A stretch of DNA of 64,000 nt. It comes from JANPLN01 sp041736155 (GTDB taxonomy: Bacteria; Bdellovibrionota; Bdellovibrionia; Bdellovibrionales; JAGQZY01). The stretch spans positions 17,564 through 81,563 of the forward strand of contig JBGSUL010000089.1 of NCBI GenBank assembly GCA_041736155.1. The letters run 5' to 3'. Made by a program: the position numbers and the translations under genes. Position 1 is the first letter of the stretch. The number at the start of each line of letters is the position of its first letter. The notes beneath the pieces were generated by a model. That model saw only the letters and a program-made list of their open reading frames with translations. It was not told the DNA's origin and made no database searches. Below, piece by piece: positions 17,156 through 25,798 of the stretch.

Positions 17156-17869
17156 ATGTGGATCTTAAGTTCTCTCATCTCAATGGCCTTGGCTTCTTCT
17201 CCCACAGCTTTTTCGGCGCGCTTTGAATTAGGGGTGGCACAAAATACCAAAAATGAGTTTCAAATCCCCAACAACAGTGGCACAGCCTTCTCTCTTCCCA
17301 ACAATAGTGTCCCTTATGGCCGCTTTGAAGGCGTTTGGAATATGAAACCCTCCCATGCCCTTCGCTTGGTCATCGCCCCCTTCGAGATCGAAAACGAAAT
17401 CACCTCTTCCACGCCTCTATTATTTGAAAACCAAAATTTTGCGGCCAACACACCGACCACTGTGGGTTTTAAATTTAACTCTTACCGTCTTGGTTATCTC
17501 TACAACTTCCACAATTCAGAGCGCTGGACGTGGACTTTGGGCGCCACATTAAAGGCTCGCGATGCCTCTATTTATGTCGAACAAAATGGAGTTCAGGAAA
17601 AATTCACAGATTTTGGTTTTGTTCCCCTCCTTTATCTTGGCGCTCGCTACCAACTTTCAACGGATTGGTTTTTCCATTTCAACCTTGATGGAGCCGGCAG
17701 TCCTCAAGGGCGGGCCATTGATGCTCTTAGCGAATTCCAATACACTTACCGAGAGCAATCACAAATAGGCATTGGCTTTCGCTGGCTTGATGGTGGCGCT
17801 GACAACGAAAAGATCAAAAACTTTGCGACGATTCAATATTGGCTGGTCAGTGCCACACATTTTTTTTAG
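17156..17869 (+). CDS. outer-membrane beta-barrel-like protein
   Basis: The 237-residue protein starts with a signal peptide (MWILSSLISMALASSPTAFS). It shows alternating strands with aromatic girdles: YRLGYLYNFHNSERWTWTLGATLK, VPLLYLGARYQLSTDWFFHFNLDG, SQIGIGFRWLDGG. It ends in FF, the C-terminal aromatic expected of a BAM substrate. Function is unknown; an inserted barrel is likely. Confidence 0.65.
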   Translation: MWILSSLISMALASSPTAFSARFELGVAQNTKNEFQIPNNSGTAFSLPNNSVPYGRFEGVWNMKPSHALRLVIAPFEIENEITSSTPLLFENQNFAANTPTTVGFKFNSYRLGYLYNFHNSERWTWTLGATLKARDASIYVEQNGVQEKFTDFGFVPLLYLGARYQLSTDWFFHFNLDGAGSPQGRAIDALSEFQYTYREQSQIGIGFRWLDGGADNEKIKNFATIQYWLVSATHFF

Positions 17870-17964
17870 CCTAGAGAAAACAACGAAAAATAGAATTGGA
17901 TCTGGCAGAGGTTACTTTCACCTATTATCTTGCGGATACCCCGCCCTTAAGTAATCATTGACCC

Positions 17965-18330
17965 ATGATCAAGCATGTTCGCATTCACCACAATTTTATG
18001 AAGGATTATCTCAGAGATCTCTTTAAGGCGCTCTTTCGACCCGCCATGATCTTTCTCTTTTTTTTATCATTATCGTTGATCCTGGCTTCGGCATTTTTAT
18101 TCTTTTATCTTGAGCATCCTATAAATAAAAATATCAGCGAGTTTTTAGATGCTCTTTATTATATTGTGTCCATATTCACAGGAGTGGGCCTGGGCGACAT
18201 CGCGCCGATCACCAAACAAGGACGAGTTCTTTCCATGTTTGTCATGTTTATCGGTACGGCTATTTATGTCAGTCTGGCTGGGGTTGTGGCGGCGACAATT
18301 ATCGAACTTGAATCTGCGAGACGGAAATAA
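17965..18330 (+). CDS. two-TM potassium-channel-like protein with altered filter
   Basis: The 121-residue protein has two hydrophobic helices (about 27-50 and 88-112) flanking a pore-like segment, LDALYYIVSIFTGVGLGDIAPITKQGR. This has the spacing of an Ion_trans_2 K+-channel pore and selectivity filter (TVGYGD), with GVGLGD in place of the canonical TVGYGD. The TKQGR turn and the closing helix are typical. There is no regulatory C-terminal domain. The start is uncertain (ATG 17965, with another ATG at 17998). Confidence 0.65.
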   Translation: MIKHVRIHHNFMKDYLRDLFKALFRPAMIFLFFLSLSLILASAFLFFYLEHPINKNISEFLDALYYIVSIFTGVGLGDIAPITKQGRVLSMFVMFIGTAIYVSLAGVVAATIIELESARRK

Positions 18331-18357
18331 CCCCGCCTTATTGTGATGTGAGGGGGC

Positions 18358-18385
18358 TTGCTCAAGAGGCTGTCATCTTGAGCAA
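18358..18385. other. 10-bp inverted repeat with REP-like core
   Basis: TTGCTCAAGA (18358-18367) and TCTTGAGCAA (18376-18385) are perfect complements. The right part, 18376-18393, resembles one arm of the palindrome at 18829-18884, with 15 of 18 bases shared. No strong T-run follows, so a terminator role is unclear. Confidence 0.45.
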
Positions 18386-18404
18386 AGCGAAGGTTTTCTA
18401 CGAC

Positions 18405-18692
18405 TTAGATAACGGAAGATATTTTGCAAATGGCTCTGACCTTTGTGGACAGCACTCGTTTGCCATCGTGGTTACGAATTTCAGAAATCTCTATAACATC
18501 TACTTCGACTTGAAAATCAGAAGTCTTATATCTATTACATTGTCCTTCTACCTGATTCATCGCCGCATCGAGACTATATAAATATCCAGACTCAACAAAC
18601 CTGTTCATGGGTTGTGATTGTTGGGCGTGGGCGAACGGTGCGATCAGCGTGCTGAGCACCAATACTGAATTCATTAGACAAGACTTAAACAT
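18405..18692 (-). CDS. small secreted protein of unknown function
   Basis: The 95-residue protein has a clear signal peptide (NSVLVLSTLIAPFAHA) with cleavage before QQSQP. The mature part of about 70 residues has two Cys (in EGQCNR and RAICKI) that may form a disulfide, and a beta-rich DFQVEVDVIEISEIR segment. Family not recognised. It sits between two REP-like palindromic segments. Confidence 0.55.
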   Translation of the reverse strand: MFKSCLMNSVLVLSTLIAPFAHAQQSQPMNRFVESGYLYSLDAAMNQVEGQCNRYKTSDFQVEVDVIEISEIRNHDGKRVLSTKVRAICKISSVI

Positions 18693-18828
18693 GCTTTCTT
18701 GGGTTTAAATTTAGGAACTAGGAAGTGTCTATGCAAGCGTGCCAATTTCGTTTTAAGCAATATAACAGATAACAGAGCGCGCTTTACGGCACTGTGGAGA
18801 CCAGCTTGAATATGAAGGGTGAGGGCTG

Positions 18829-18884
18829 AGGTCCTTCGCTGCGCTCAGGAAGTCTCGATGAGTCCTGAGCGCAGCGAAGGACCT
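18829..18884. repeat. REP-like perfect 22-bp inverted repeat
   Basis: Arms at 18829-18850 and 18863-18884 are perfect 22-base complements around a 12-base loop. The core CCTTCGCTGCGCTCAGGA resembles widespread bacterial REP palindromes of the CCTGAGCGCAGCGAAGG type. It lies intergenically, just after the stop of the gene ending at 18892 on the minus strand. Confidence 0.75.
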
Positions 18885-18891
18885 ACTGTAT

Positions 18892-19650
18892 TTAGAAGTA
18901 GAATGTCGCGAGGGCGCCGGTGCGAAATTGATGGGCTTCGATAGCGTCTTTGTCGATGACAGGTGTCGCTGTTTGCTCGATAAAGAAATTGAGGCCAAAA
19001 ACATTTCCTAAGCGCAGGTTGTATCCTATTTGAATCGGTACAAATAAAGACGATGCGGCATCTTTTACGCAGGGATAAATAGAGACACTGTTGTCACTTT
19101 TGGCGGAACAGTGTTGGGTTACTGGTGTGGCCAAGCGGGGTCCAGCATAGAGAGAATGTTTACCGCTCCCTAAAACCAACTCGAAATAAATAGGAATCTC
19201 AAAACTTAAAACTTGATAAGATGTTTCGCCCGAACTCGTCCATAACCACCAAGTGTAATCTTGCGTGAGCTGACGATAAACCAACTCACCACCTGTGCTC
19301 ATGGCAAATTTGGGAGTGAAGTAATGCCTAACGAGAAAACCACCAGCGCCACCGATTTCGGTTTCACTTTCGGGATCTTCATAGGACCCTTGGGGATTGA
19401 TTTTAGAATTTGCTACTTGAAAATCAAGACCAACCACGGCTCGCCATTGCCAATCCTCACGCTCTTGAACGTTGTGGTGAGCTTCTTCCTGCACAGGCTC
19501 CACGGGCACATAGACAGGAGGCGCTGGCGACACAGGTGCCACGACCGCTTCTGGTTTTGCTTTTTTGTTTTTGGCAGGCGCACTTGGTTCTGCGGCAAAA
19601 ACAGATGAGACAAAAACTGTCGACAAAATTATAATTAAAAACGATTTCAT
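18892..19650 (-). CDS. outer-membrane beta-barrel-like protein with Pro/Ala-rich N-terminus
   Basis: I place the start at the ATG at 19650, which has GGAG seven bases before it and leads into the signal peptide FLIIILSTVFVSSVFA; an upstream in-frame ATG at 19692 would bury this. After a Pro/Ala/Lys linker (about 20-60), the protein shows porin-like strands (AVVGLDFQVANS, GGFLVRHYFTPKFAMSTGGEL, SLFVPIQIGYNLRLGNVFGLNFFIEQ), ending in ALATFYF. It is 10 bases downstream of the previous gene on the minus strand. It resembles a porin-family/OMP_b-brl protein; function unknown. Confidence 0.7.
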   Translation of the reverse strand: MKSFLIIILSTVFVSSVFAAEPSAPAKNKKAKPEAVVAPVSPAPPVYVPVEPVQEEAHHNVQEREDWQWRAVVGLDFQVANSKINPQGSYEDPESETEIGGAGGFLVRHYFTPKFAMSTGGELVYRQLTQDYTWWLWTSSGETSYQVLSFEIPIYFELVLGSGKHSLYAGPRLATPVTQHCSAKSDNSVSIYPCVKDAASSLFVPIQIGYNLRLGNVFGLNFFIEQTATPVIDKDAIEAHQFRTGALATFYF

Positions 19651-19660
19651 GGAGTTCTCC

Positions 19661-20128
19661 TTACTCTGCTTTGTCTGCTTTTTTCCAAACAAGATTGTTA
19701 GCTATTTTTTTACCGGTGATTTTACCATCGCCGCTAGGATTGTCATAAACACTGCCAATAGTGATTTTATAATCGCCCTTGGCTTCCTCTTCGTGGCGGC
19801 ACACGAGGCCAAATTTCTTTTGCTCATGGGGCCTGAAATCAATAGTTCTTTCTCCGGTGTTAAAAAAAGTGTGTTTCACTTCACCATGACGGGAACCCCG
19901 GTCACAACTGATCTCGTAAAGATAAACAATTATGCCCTTATCACTCTCATTTTTAATGACCATTTCAAAGTCAAATTTTTCTCCCTTGTCTTTGATCCAA
20001 TTGACCCACATCGAAGCCACACCCGGTGCCGTCACTGGTTTTTGATCGGTCATGACTTTCTCTGAGGCTTGCGCGCCGGAGATAGTAAAACTGCTCAAAA
20101 AGAAAATTCCTAAAAATATATGTTTCAT
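19661..20128 (-). CDS. exported protein of unknown function
   Basis: The start at 20128 has AAGGAG and overlaps the deacetylase stop as ATGA. The 155-residue product has a signal peptide (IFLGIFFLSSFTISGAQA). The mature domain looks beta-sandwich-like, with FDFEMVIKNESDKGIIVYLYEISCDRG and a C-terminal EEAKGDYKITIGSVYDNP. Two Cys are candidates for a disulfide. Function not recognised. It is translationally coupled to the polysaccharide deacetylase. Confidence 0.6.
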   Translation of the reverse strand: MKHIFLGIFFLSSFTISGAQASEKVMTDQKPVTAPGVASMWVNWIKDKGEKFDFEMVIKNESDKGIIVYLYEISCDRGSRHGEVKHTFFNTGERTIDFRPHEQKKFGLVCRHEEEAKGDYKITIGSVYDNPSGDGKITGKKIANNLVWKKADKAE

Positions 20129-20811
20129 ACAGACTCCTTGTCTTTTTTCGGTAGAGCTGCAAATTCCCATCCATGCTCGCGTCCTTGTTTTAATAACAGT
20201 CTCAGCGTGCACAAAAACGAAAGCTGATTCTGCAACTTCTGTCTATCGTGTAAAAGAAGGATGTCACCACTTTGCAGGCGAGGCAATAGCTTTAACACCT
20301 GCGACTCTTGCCAGGAAAAAAGCGTGTCGTAAAAACGACGATTCCATAAATAAAGCGGTGTGTGAATCTGTCGAAGTGCTTGCAACAGTGGCGGACAAAC
20401 CACACCACTGGGAGAACGAAAACCCACCGTTGCTTCCCCGAGGATTTGACTCAAGGCATCCTCACTGCGCAAAATCCAATCACGCAGATGCGGGACTCCT
20501 TTAAAAAAGTGTGCGTACGTGTGGTCCTCGGAGTGATTACCCACTCGATGCCCCTGCTGATGGATTTTTTTTACTAAGGATTTTTCTTGCTGTGCTTTTT
20601 GTGCAATTAAAAAAAAAGTAGCCGAGACGGAATATTCGCTCAGTACGGCAAGCACTTGCTCAGTAAATACGGCATCCGGACCATCGTCAAAAGTTAAAAA
20701 CAGAGTGCGCTCATGAACAGGTAAAGAGCGAATCACTTGTTCATTGCCAAAAAGTTTTTGCGTTATGACATCAAACATGAAGTGCCCAACGGATTTGTGA
20801 TTTTCCACCAT
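20125..20811 (-). CDS. NodB-type polysaccharide deacetylase
   Basis: The 228-residue protein has the NodB-homology motifs: FLTFDDGPD (catalytic/metal Asp pair), HRVGNHSEDHT (metal-binding His pair), FRSPSGVVCPPLL and LLLHDRQKLQNQ. No signal peptide, so it is cytoplasmic or anchored by other means. The gene overlaps the KS-like gene by 41 bases and the next exported-protein gene by 4. Members de-N-acetylate sugars of peptidoglycan or polysaccharides. Its place in the polyene operon suggests a glycolipid substrate (inference). The true start may be residue 12. Confidence 0.8.
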   Translation of the reverse strand: MVENHKSVGHFMFDVITQKLFGNEQVIRSLPVHERTLFLTFDDGPDAVFTEQVLAVLSEYSVSATFFLIAQKAQQEKSLVKKIHQQGHRVGNHSEDHTYAHFFKGVPHLRDWILRSEDALSQILGEATVGFRSPSGVVCPPLLQALRQIHTPLYLWNRRFYDTLFSWQESQVLKLLPRLQSGDILLLHDRQKLQNQLSFLCTLRLLLKQGREHGWEFAALPKKDKESV

Positions 20812-21544
20812 TGGGTTTAGCCATATTTAAGGGCGATGAGTCTTTGCGAAGCACTGCTTGTGCCAAAGATTCTATCGCTTGTGAGTCGTAAAACTCACCC
20901 GTCGCAAATTGCTCACCGACATGATGAAACGTTTGCGACTGACAATAGTCAATTTGAGGAACCTGCAGAGAACCCAAGGGAGGCAGATTGTGCTGCTGAC
21001 AAAAACTTTCGTTGGCAAGAACAACCGCTCCCGCCCCCTGCCCCCAACCCGCATGAGGAAATCCTTCGCCCTTGAGAAAAGAAAAACTTTCGTGAATGCG
21101 TGTATCGACACCAACCACGGCCACTACTGGACACAACCTTGCGGTCAAAAGCTGCAACGCCATATCTAACGCTTCTTCTCCGCTAAAATAATGATGACTG
21201 AGTGTGAAAGTCGGCGCCGTGATGTGCTCGTGCAGAGATAAAAAACCCGTTGTTGAATTGTGCAGGCTGCTTTGAAAAACAAAAGGACGCGCATGTTTAT
21301 GGACCGCCCACTCTTTCAAAAATTCAATGGTGGAATTAAACTCACCGTGACCCGTGGCCAAGATCAAACTCATCTGTTCCGCAAAAGCGGGAACAGCTTG
21401 GCGCAAGGGACCGAGGGCCTCGCTCAAAACAGCGCTGGCCATTTTCATATTGAGTGTGGCTTTGCGAAATTCGGCGCGTCGATCGAGCTCTTGAACATGA
21501 GCGGGATTTAATGCCGCAGCGGCGATGATTTGCATTTGCTCCAT
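20771..21544 (-). CDS. ketosynthase-like protein without active-site Cys (chain-length-factor-like)
   Basis: The 257-residue protein resembles the N-terminal thiolase-fold domain of ketoacyl synthases (GEFNSTIEFLKEW and FVFQSSLHNSTTGF, then AVVAVVGVDTRIHESFSFLKGEG). At the nucleophile position the sequence reads SSLHNSTTG, so no Cys is visible. Proteins of this ketoacyl-synt_2 type occur in aryl polyene clusters as partners of an active KS. It overlaps the KS stop by one base. Likely role: heterodimer partner setting chain length (inference). Confidence 0.8.
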   Translation of the reverse strand: MEQMQIIAAAALNPAHVQELDRRAEFRKATLNMKMASAVLSEALGPLRQAVPAFAEQMSLILATGHGEFNSTIEFLKEWAVHKHARPFVFQSSLHNSTTGFLSLHEHITAPTFTLSHHYFSGEEALDMALQLLTARLCPVVAVVGVDTRIHESFSFLKGEGFPHAGWGQGAGAVVLANESFCQQHNLPPLGSLQVPQIDYCQSQTFHHVGEQFATGEFYDSQAIESLAQAVLRKDSSPLNMAKPNGGKSQIRWALHV

Positions 21545-22692
21545 CAGACCCGCCCCAAAACCAGGCTGGCATTGACGCCACCAAAACCCAAAGTGTTTTT
21601 TAAAATGATATCCACCGGCTGATGAGCATGCTCTTTGGCAATGCTCAGATTGATTTGTGGATCGAGATCTTGCAACCCCATGGTGGCAATTTGTGTTTGC
21701 TCACAGAGTCCTTGATAACTAATAACAGATTCAAAAACTCCCGAAATACCCAGCGTGTGTCCGTGCGACCCTTTTGTGGAGCTAATAAAAGGTCGATGAT
21801 TTTTTAAAAGATATTTGAGAGCGGCACCTTCGGCCAAATCATTGTTAATTGATCCGGTTCCATGCGTGTGCACCCAACCGATTTGCTCTTCACTGATTTT
21901 GGCTTTGGCCAACGCACTGGCCATGGCACGGTACGCTCCTTGGCCTTCGGGGTGAGGCGACGTCATATGGTAGGCGTCCGAAGACAAACCGTACCCAAGC
22001 AACTTTGCTTTGGCTGAGCCCTTGTCTTTCTGTAGACACAAAAAAGCGGCACCTTCCGAAAGATTAATACCTGCACGTTGCTGATCAAAAGGACGGCACG
22101 GCTGCGCCGAAAGAAGTTTCAAGGAGCGAAAACCTTCGACGGTGAGATCACACAAAACTTCGGCACCACCCACCAAACAACGATCTACCTTGCCGGTTTC
22201 AATCCACAGACTGGCCAGTGCCAAAGCTTGGGTGGAGGCCGCACAGGCCGATGCTATTAACGTCCGTGGACCCGTAAATTCTTGGGGAAACCCTAGGTAC
22301 TCTGGAGCCGAAACACAGAACTCATCCAAGACGGTTCCCAAAGGATGGTGCTTAAACGGTGGTGATTCGGATTGGTGTTGAAATAAATAGGCGAGCTCTT
22401 TTTCCCAAACAATAATTTGCCCCGTCGTGGTGGCAAAAATAATTCCGTCGCGCGGGGAAAAGTGGGTCCAACCGGCTTCGTGAATCGCTTCACGAGCGGC
22501 CCACAGACTCATTTGCAAAGGCCAACTTTTTGATTTTAATTCTTGTGCGATAAGATGCCGATCACCGTCGCCCACATAACCGAGACCTTGCTCATTGAGG
22601 CCGATCCGTCGCTGATACAGCGCTTGAAAAAGTTTTTCTTTTCCAAGGCCGAAGCTACTGACCACACCGGCGCCAGCGATCCATATCGACAT
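21544..22692 (-). CDS. beta-ketoacyl-ACP synthase
   Basis: The 382-residue protein has the complete KAS I/II active site: catalytic Cys in SACAASTQAL (about residue 148), His in HTHGTGSINND and His in KGSHGHTLGISGVFE, with NTLGFGGVNASLVLG at the C-terminus. These condense an acyl starter with malonyl-ACP. It lies directly after the ACP (one-base overlap) and before the CLF-like partner. Assigned as a core enzyme of the aryl-polyene pathway. Confidence 0.9.
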   Translation of the reverse strand: MSIWIAGAGVVSSFGLGKEKLFQALYQRRIGLNEQGLGYVGDGDRHLIAQELKSKSWPLQMSLWAAREAIHEAGWTHFSPRDGIIFATTTGQIIVWEKELAYLFQHQSESPPFKHHPLGTVLDEFCVSAPEYLGFPQEFTGPRTLIASACAASTQALALASLWIETGKVDRCLVGGAEVLCDLTVEGFRSLKLLSAQPCRPFDQQRAGINLSEGAAFLCLQKDKGSAKAKLLGYGLSSDAYHMTSPHPEGQGAYRAMASALAKAKISEEQIGWVHTHGTGSINNDLAEGAALKYLLKNHRPFISSTKGSHGHTLGISGVFESVISYQGLCEQTQIATMGLQDLDPQINLSIAKEHAHQPVDIILKNTLGFGGVNASLVLGRV

Positions 22693-22973
22693 TAAGCGCC
22701 CTGGGTCGCGATAAAGTCCACCAAAGTTCCCAAGTTTTGCATGTGAACGCGGGCCATCTCAGCATCGGGAAACTTCAATTTGTACTTTTGCTCAATGGCA
22801 ATTACAATTTCGAGAATATCCACAGAGTCCAAACCTAAACCCGTAGCACCAAAAACAGTCTCACGCTGGAAGCTCTCACGGGGAACGTGGCGGAGATTGA
22901 CCGATTCGATTATTAATCCCACAAGATCTTCAAAAAGAATTTGCTTATTTTCAGACATTTCCTGGCTTATCAT
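22692..22973 (-). CDS. acyl carrier protein
   Basis: The 93-residue protein is a carrier domain with the phosphopantetheine attachment motif LGLDSVDILE, Ser50, and the typical four-helix pattern. The ATG at 22973 has GGAG five bases before it. First gene of the minus-strand arm of the cluster, divergent from the lolA gene. Confidence 0.92.
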   Translation of the reverse strand: MISQEMSENKQILFEDLVGLIIESVNLRHVPRESFQRETVFGATGLGLDSVDILEIVIAIEQKYKLKFPDAEMARVHMQNLGTLVDFIATQGA

Positions 22974-22984
22974 GATCGCTCCAC

Positions 22985-23013
22985 TTGACTCTCGACTTCA
23001 GAACCTTTTAATA
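22985..23013 (+). promoter_or_regulatory. possible promoter for the LolA-MMPL arm
   Basis: TTGACT (22985-22990) and TTAATA (23008-23013) are spaced by 17 bases. A start of transcription about 7 bases further would leave almost no leader before the ATG at 23023, so either the mRNA is leaderless or this is coincidental. Confidence 0.3.
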
Positions 23014-23022
23014 CAGTTAATT

Positions 23023-23646
23023 ATGCGCAGTCCAATCTTTTTACGTAGTCTTCCCCTTCTGTTTTTCGTTTATGTTGCACATAGCCGAACCCTTGCTGCC
23101 ACTCAGGTGAGCTCTCAAGAACTTTCGCAACTCCTTGCCCCCTATACACAAATCCAAAAAATCAGCGCCGACTTTAATCAAAAGAAATTCCTTAAAGATT
23201 TAAAAATTGAACTTCTTTCCAACGGCTCCATGACTTTTGAACGCCCGCAAAATATTCGCTGGACGATCCATAAACCTAGCCCGTTGGAAGTGGCCATTGA
23301 TAACGACAAAATATCCCTCACCACACAAAATGGCGACGCACCGGTGGTGATTCCTTTTTCTCAGATTGGCAAAAATCAAAACACCTCGGGGCTTTCGTTG
23401 ATGATTCCCTGGCTGGCTGGAGATGCTGAGCAGATTTTAAAGTCTTTTGAAGTTACGAAAGAGGGAGATCAACTGTTTTCATTGGTTCCGCGGACGTCGG
23501 GCTCGCTCTTTCGCTTGATCCAAATTAAAACAGCTTCGGCAAAAGGCAAAAATCCCGGGTGGATTGAATCGCTCACGCTCAATGAAACATCTGGAGATGC
23601 CATCGAAATCCGTTTTAAGGCCGTGAAAATTGCAAAAACTCGCTAG
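23023..23646 (+). CDS. outer-membrane lipoprotein carrier (LolA-type) protein
   Basis: The chosen start gives a signal peptide (MRSPIFLRSLPLLFFVYVAHSR). The mature part has the LolA-like opening with Q-K-ISADFNQKKFLKDLKIELLSNGSMTF and a FERPQNIRWTIHKPSPLEVAI strand set. LolA ferries lipoproteins across the periplasm; cluster-encoded homologues are standard in aryl polyene loci, where they probably carry the lipid-linked polyene. An alternative start is the ATG at 22972. It overlaps the MMPL gene by 17 bases. Confidence 0.82.
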   Translation: MRSPIFLRSLPLLFFVYVAHSRTLAATQVSSQELSQLLAPYTQIQKISADFNQKKFLKDLKIELLSNGSMTFERPQNIRWTIHKPSPLEVAIDNDKISLTTQNGDAPVVIPFSQIGKNQNTSGLSLMIPWLAGDAEQILKSFEVTKEGDQLFSLVPRTSGSLFRLIQIKTASAKGKNPGWIESLTLNETSGDAIEIRFKAVKIAKTR

Positions 23647-25798
23647 TTTCTTTTTACTGACTCTGCTTGTCCTTCCTGTTTCTGTCCGTGCCTTGTCGTG
23701 GATGGACCGTTCGCATTCGGTATTTTTGCCAAACAGTCTTAATGCCCAACTCACCATGCAGATGGATTTTCCATTATTCTGGTGGAACTTTGTGATTATC
23801 GAACCCCAAGATCAGAAACCGGCTTTTGCATTGGCCAATGAATTTTGCCAAGCTCTACGTCAGCACACCACCGGCCCCCAAGCGCCCATTAAGAAATCGG
23901 CGTGTCCTGATCTGTCTCCACTCCTCCCCTTAATCACCAGTTGGAGTCAGGATCTTTTTTCTCGTGAGCCGGCCCCCTCGCGTGTCCAGGTGCAAACACA
24001 ATTTTCGCTCGCGATGACCAAAGCCAGTCAGCCCTTAGATCGTGCTCTATTGGATATTGTTCGGTATGATCCGATGAATTCGGTGGCGCAGCTACAGAGT
24101 CGTTTGTTGGAAAATGTGTCTTTTGGCTTCACCAAAGAAAATGGTTTTTTTGTCGATAAAACCACAAAGCGAATAATTCTCCCCTTCCAAATGACTTTTC
24201 CTCCCAGCGATACACAAACGACCCGCCAAATAGTCAGCGCCCTTCCACTTCCCCCTACGTTTTCGCTGATCGGCCCGCATTTTTCCACTTTGGAGAATGA
24301 AGACAACGTCATGCAAAGTTTGGATCGCACGACTCTTTTGGGAGTTTTGCTTTTGTTTTTGCAAATTGCTTTGGTGATTTGGAAACGGCGATGGAGTTAC
24401 TTTCTACTCATTCCTCCAGTACTGGGCGGAATGCTCGGAGCTACTCTTACGACCGTGGCGATTTATGGATCGATTCATGGACTCACTCTCTCGCTCGGCG
24501 CGGGACTGATTGCCCTCGCTCTGGATTATGGTTTGCACAGTGCCCATAACATTCGTTGGAAAGGCGTATGGAAAGCCAATCTCTTCGGTTTGCTCACCAC
24601 GTTTGCGGGGCTCTTGTCGATTGCCCTCAGTGATATTCCTCTTCTGCAACAAATGATGGTTTTTGCATCCTCAGGTCTGGCACTCTCCTATTTATTTTAT
24701 TATCTCCTCCATACGGCTTACCCACAGTGGACTTACGCCAAACCTTTTGCCATCACAATTAAAACCCATAAGCTCAAAACAACCATAGCTTTAGCACTTT
24801 CCGTTTTGGGAATCATCTGTGCCATGGTTTTAAAGCCCGACCTCAATATGCATCAATTCGATGCGCAAAGTCCTGCGACACTGGAAAAATTGCGCTGGCT
24901 TTATTCGCATATTCATCAGCGCATGCCACTCTTCTCGGTGCGTCCTCTTTCCGAAAACACCTGGCGTGAGGCCGAACAACAAAAGACCTGGGCGCAACAG
25001 CACTCCCTTTCTGCCAGTAATTTTTCCTATTTTGTAGCTCCGCCTGAGGAACAGTTGAAGAATCTCGAGTCTTGGAAAAAACTATGTCCTTTAACATTTT
25101 TTAACAATACCGAAAAAATTCTTTTTGATCCTTTTCTCTCTCACTGGCCCTGCGAAAACTTACCTACGGTTTCTTTGCAGTCACCGCCTGAATATATCAA
25201 AGACATGGTGACCAAAACCCATTGGCTCACCAGTTGGTTCCCACAAAATGATCAACATATTAAAGAAATTCAGAGCGAAGATCCACTGGCCCTTTCTTTG
25301 CGTGAACTCATTCAAAAATTTCCAGAGATCTTACAAAAAGAATTGCAGTGGATGTTGCCGCTATCGATTTTAATTTGTCTCGCCTTACTCACGACCTATT
25401 TTGGTTTTAGAAAGTGGCGCGAGTGTATCATCTGCTTGCTGCCCTTCTTTTGTGGCGGTGGGGCTTACTTTTTTTGTGTGCTTGTTTTTGGTTGGAGTTT
25501 TAGTTTTATCAGCGTCGTGGCATTGATCATGGTTTTTGGCTTGAGTCTTGATTACGGGATTTTTGCAGCTAACCTGTATCTTCTCGAACGCCCCCCTCCT
25601 GCGGAAGGTGTGTGGTCGTGCCTGGCTCTGTGCGCCCTCATTACTATTCTTGGATTTTTACCTCTCGCCGTTTGCCAACATCCCGTTTTGCGCCATTTAG
25701 GACAAACCTTGGTGATGGGTTCTCTCGGCACTTGGATTGGCACTGCGTGGGGAATCCCCGGAGTGTTTGCATGGCTCAAAAAGGAACCTTTGTTGTGA
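23630..25798 (+). CDS. MMPL/RND-type exporter
   Basis: The 722-residue protein has two repeats of an RND/MMPL permease: an N-terminal TM, a periplasmic domain, then a TM bundle about residues 235-400 (VLLLFLQIALVIW, GGMLGATLTTVAIYG, GLIALALDYGLHSAHNI), and a second bundle about 570-715 (FGLSLDYGIFAANL). The two DYG motifs in TM4 are typical. It starts at a TTG within the lolA 3' end. Cluster-encoded MMPL exporters are a constant of aryl polyene loci, where they are thought to extract lipid-linked polyene from the inner membrane. Confidence 0.87.
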   Translation: MQKLASFFLLTLLVLPVSVRALSWMDRSHSVFLPNSLNAQLTMQMDFPLFWWNFVIIEPQDQKPAFALANEFCQALRQHTTGPQAPIKKSACPDLSPLLPLITSWSQDLFSREPAPSRVQVQTQFSLAMTKASQPLDRALLDIVRYDPMNSVAQLQSRLLENVSFGFTKENGFFVDKTTKRIILPFQMTFPPSDTQTTRQIVSALPLPPTFSLIGPHFSTLENEDNVMQSLDRTTLLGVLLLFLQIALVIWKRRWSYFLLIPPVLGGMLGATLTTVAIYGSIHGLTLSLGAGLIALALDYGLHSAHNIRWKGVWKANLFGLLTTFAGLLSIALSDIPLLQQMMVFASSGLALSYLFYYLLHTAYPQWTYAKPFAITIKTHKLKTTIALALSVLGIICAMVLKPDLNMHQFDAQSPATLEKLRWLYSHIHQRMPLFSVRPLSENTWREAEQQKTWAQQHSLSASNFSYFVAPPEEQLKNLESWKKLCPLTFFNNTEKILFDPFLSHWPCENLPTVSLQSPPEYIKDMVTKTHWLTSWFPQNDQHIKEIQSEDPLALSLRELIQKFPEILQKELQWMLPLSILICLALLTTYFGFRKWRECIICLLPFFCGGGAYFFCVLVFGWSFSFISVVALIMVFGLSLDYGIFAANLYLLERPPPAEGVWSCLALCALITILGFLPLAVCQHPVLRHLGQTLVMGSLGTWIGTAWGIPGVFAWLKKEPLL

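Noticed and set aside
18753..19004. 83-residue minus-strand ORF over the REP-like palindrome
   Set aside because: Runs through the inverted repeat and the 3' end of a better gene; no ribosome site.
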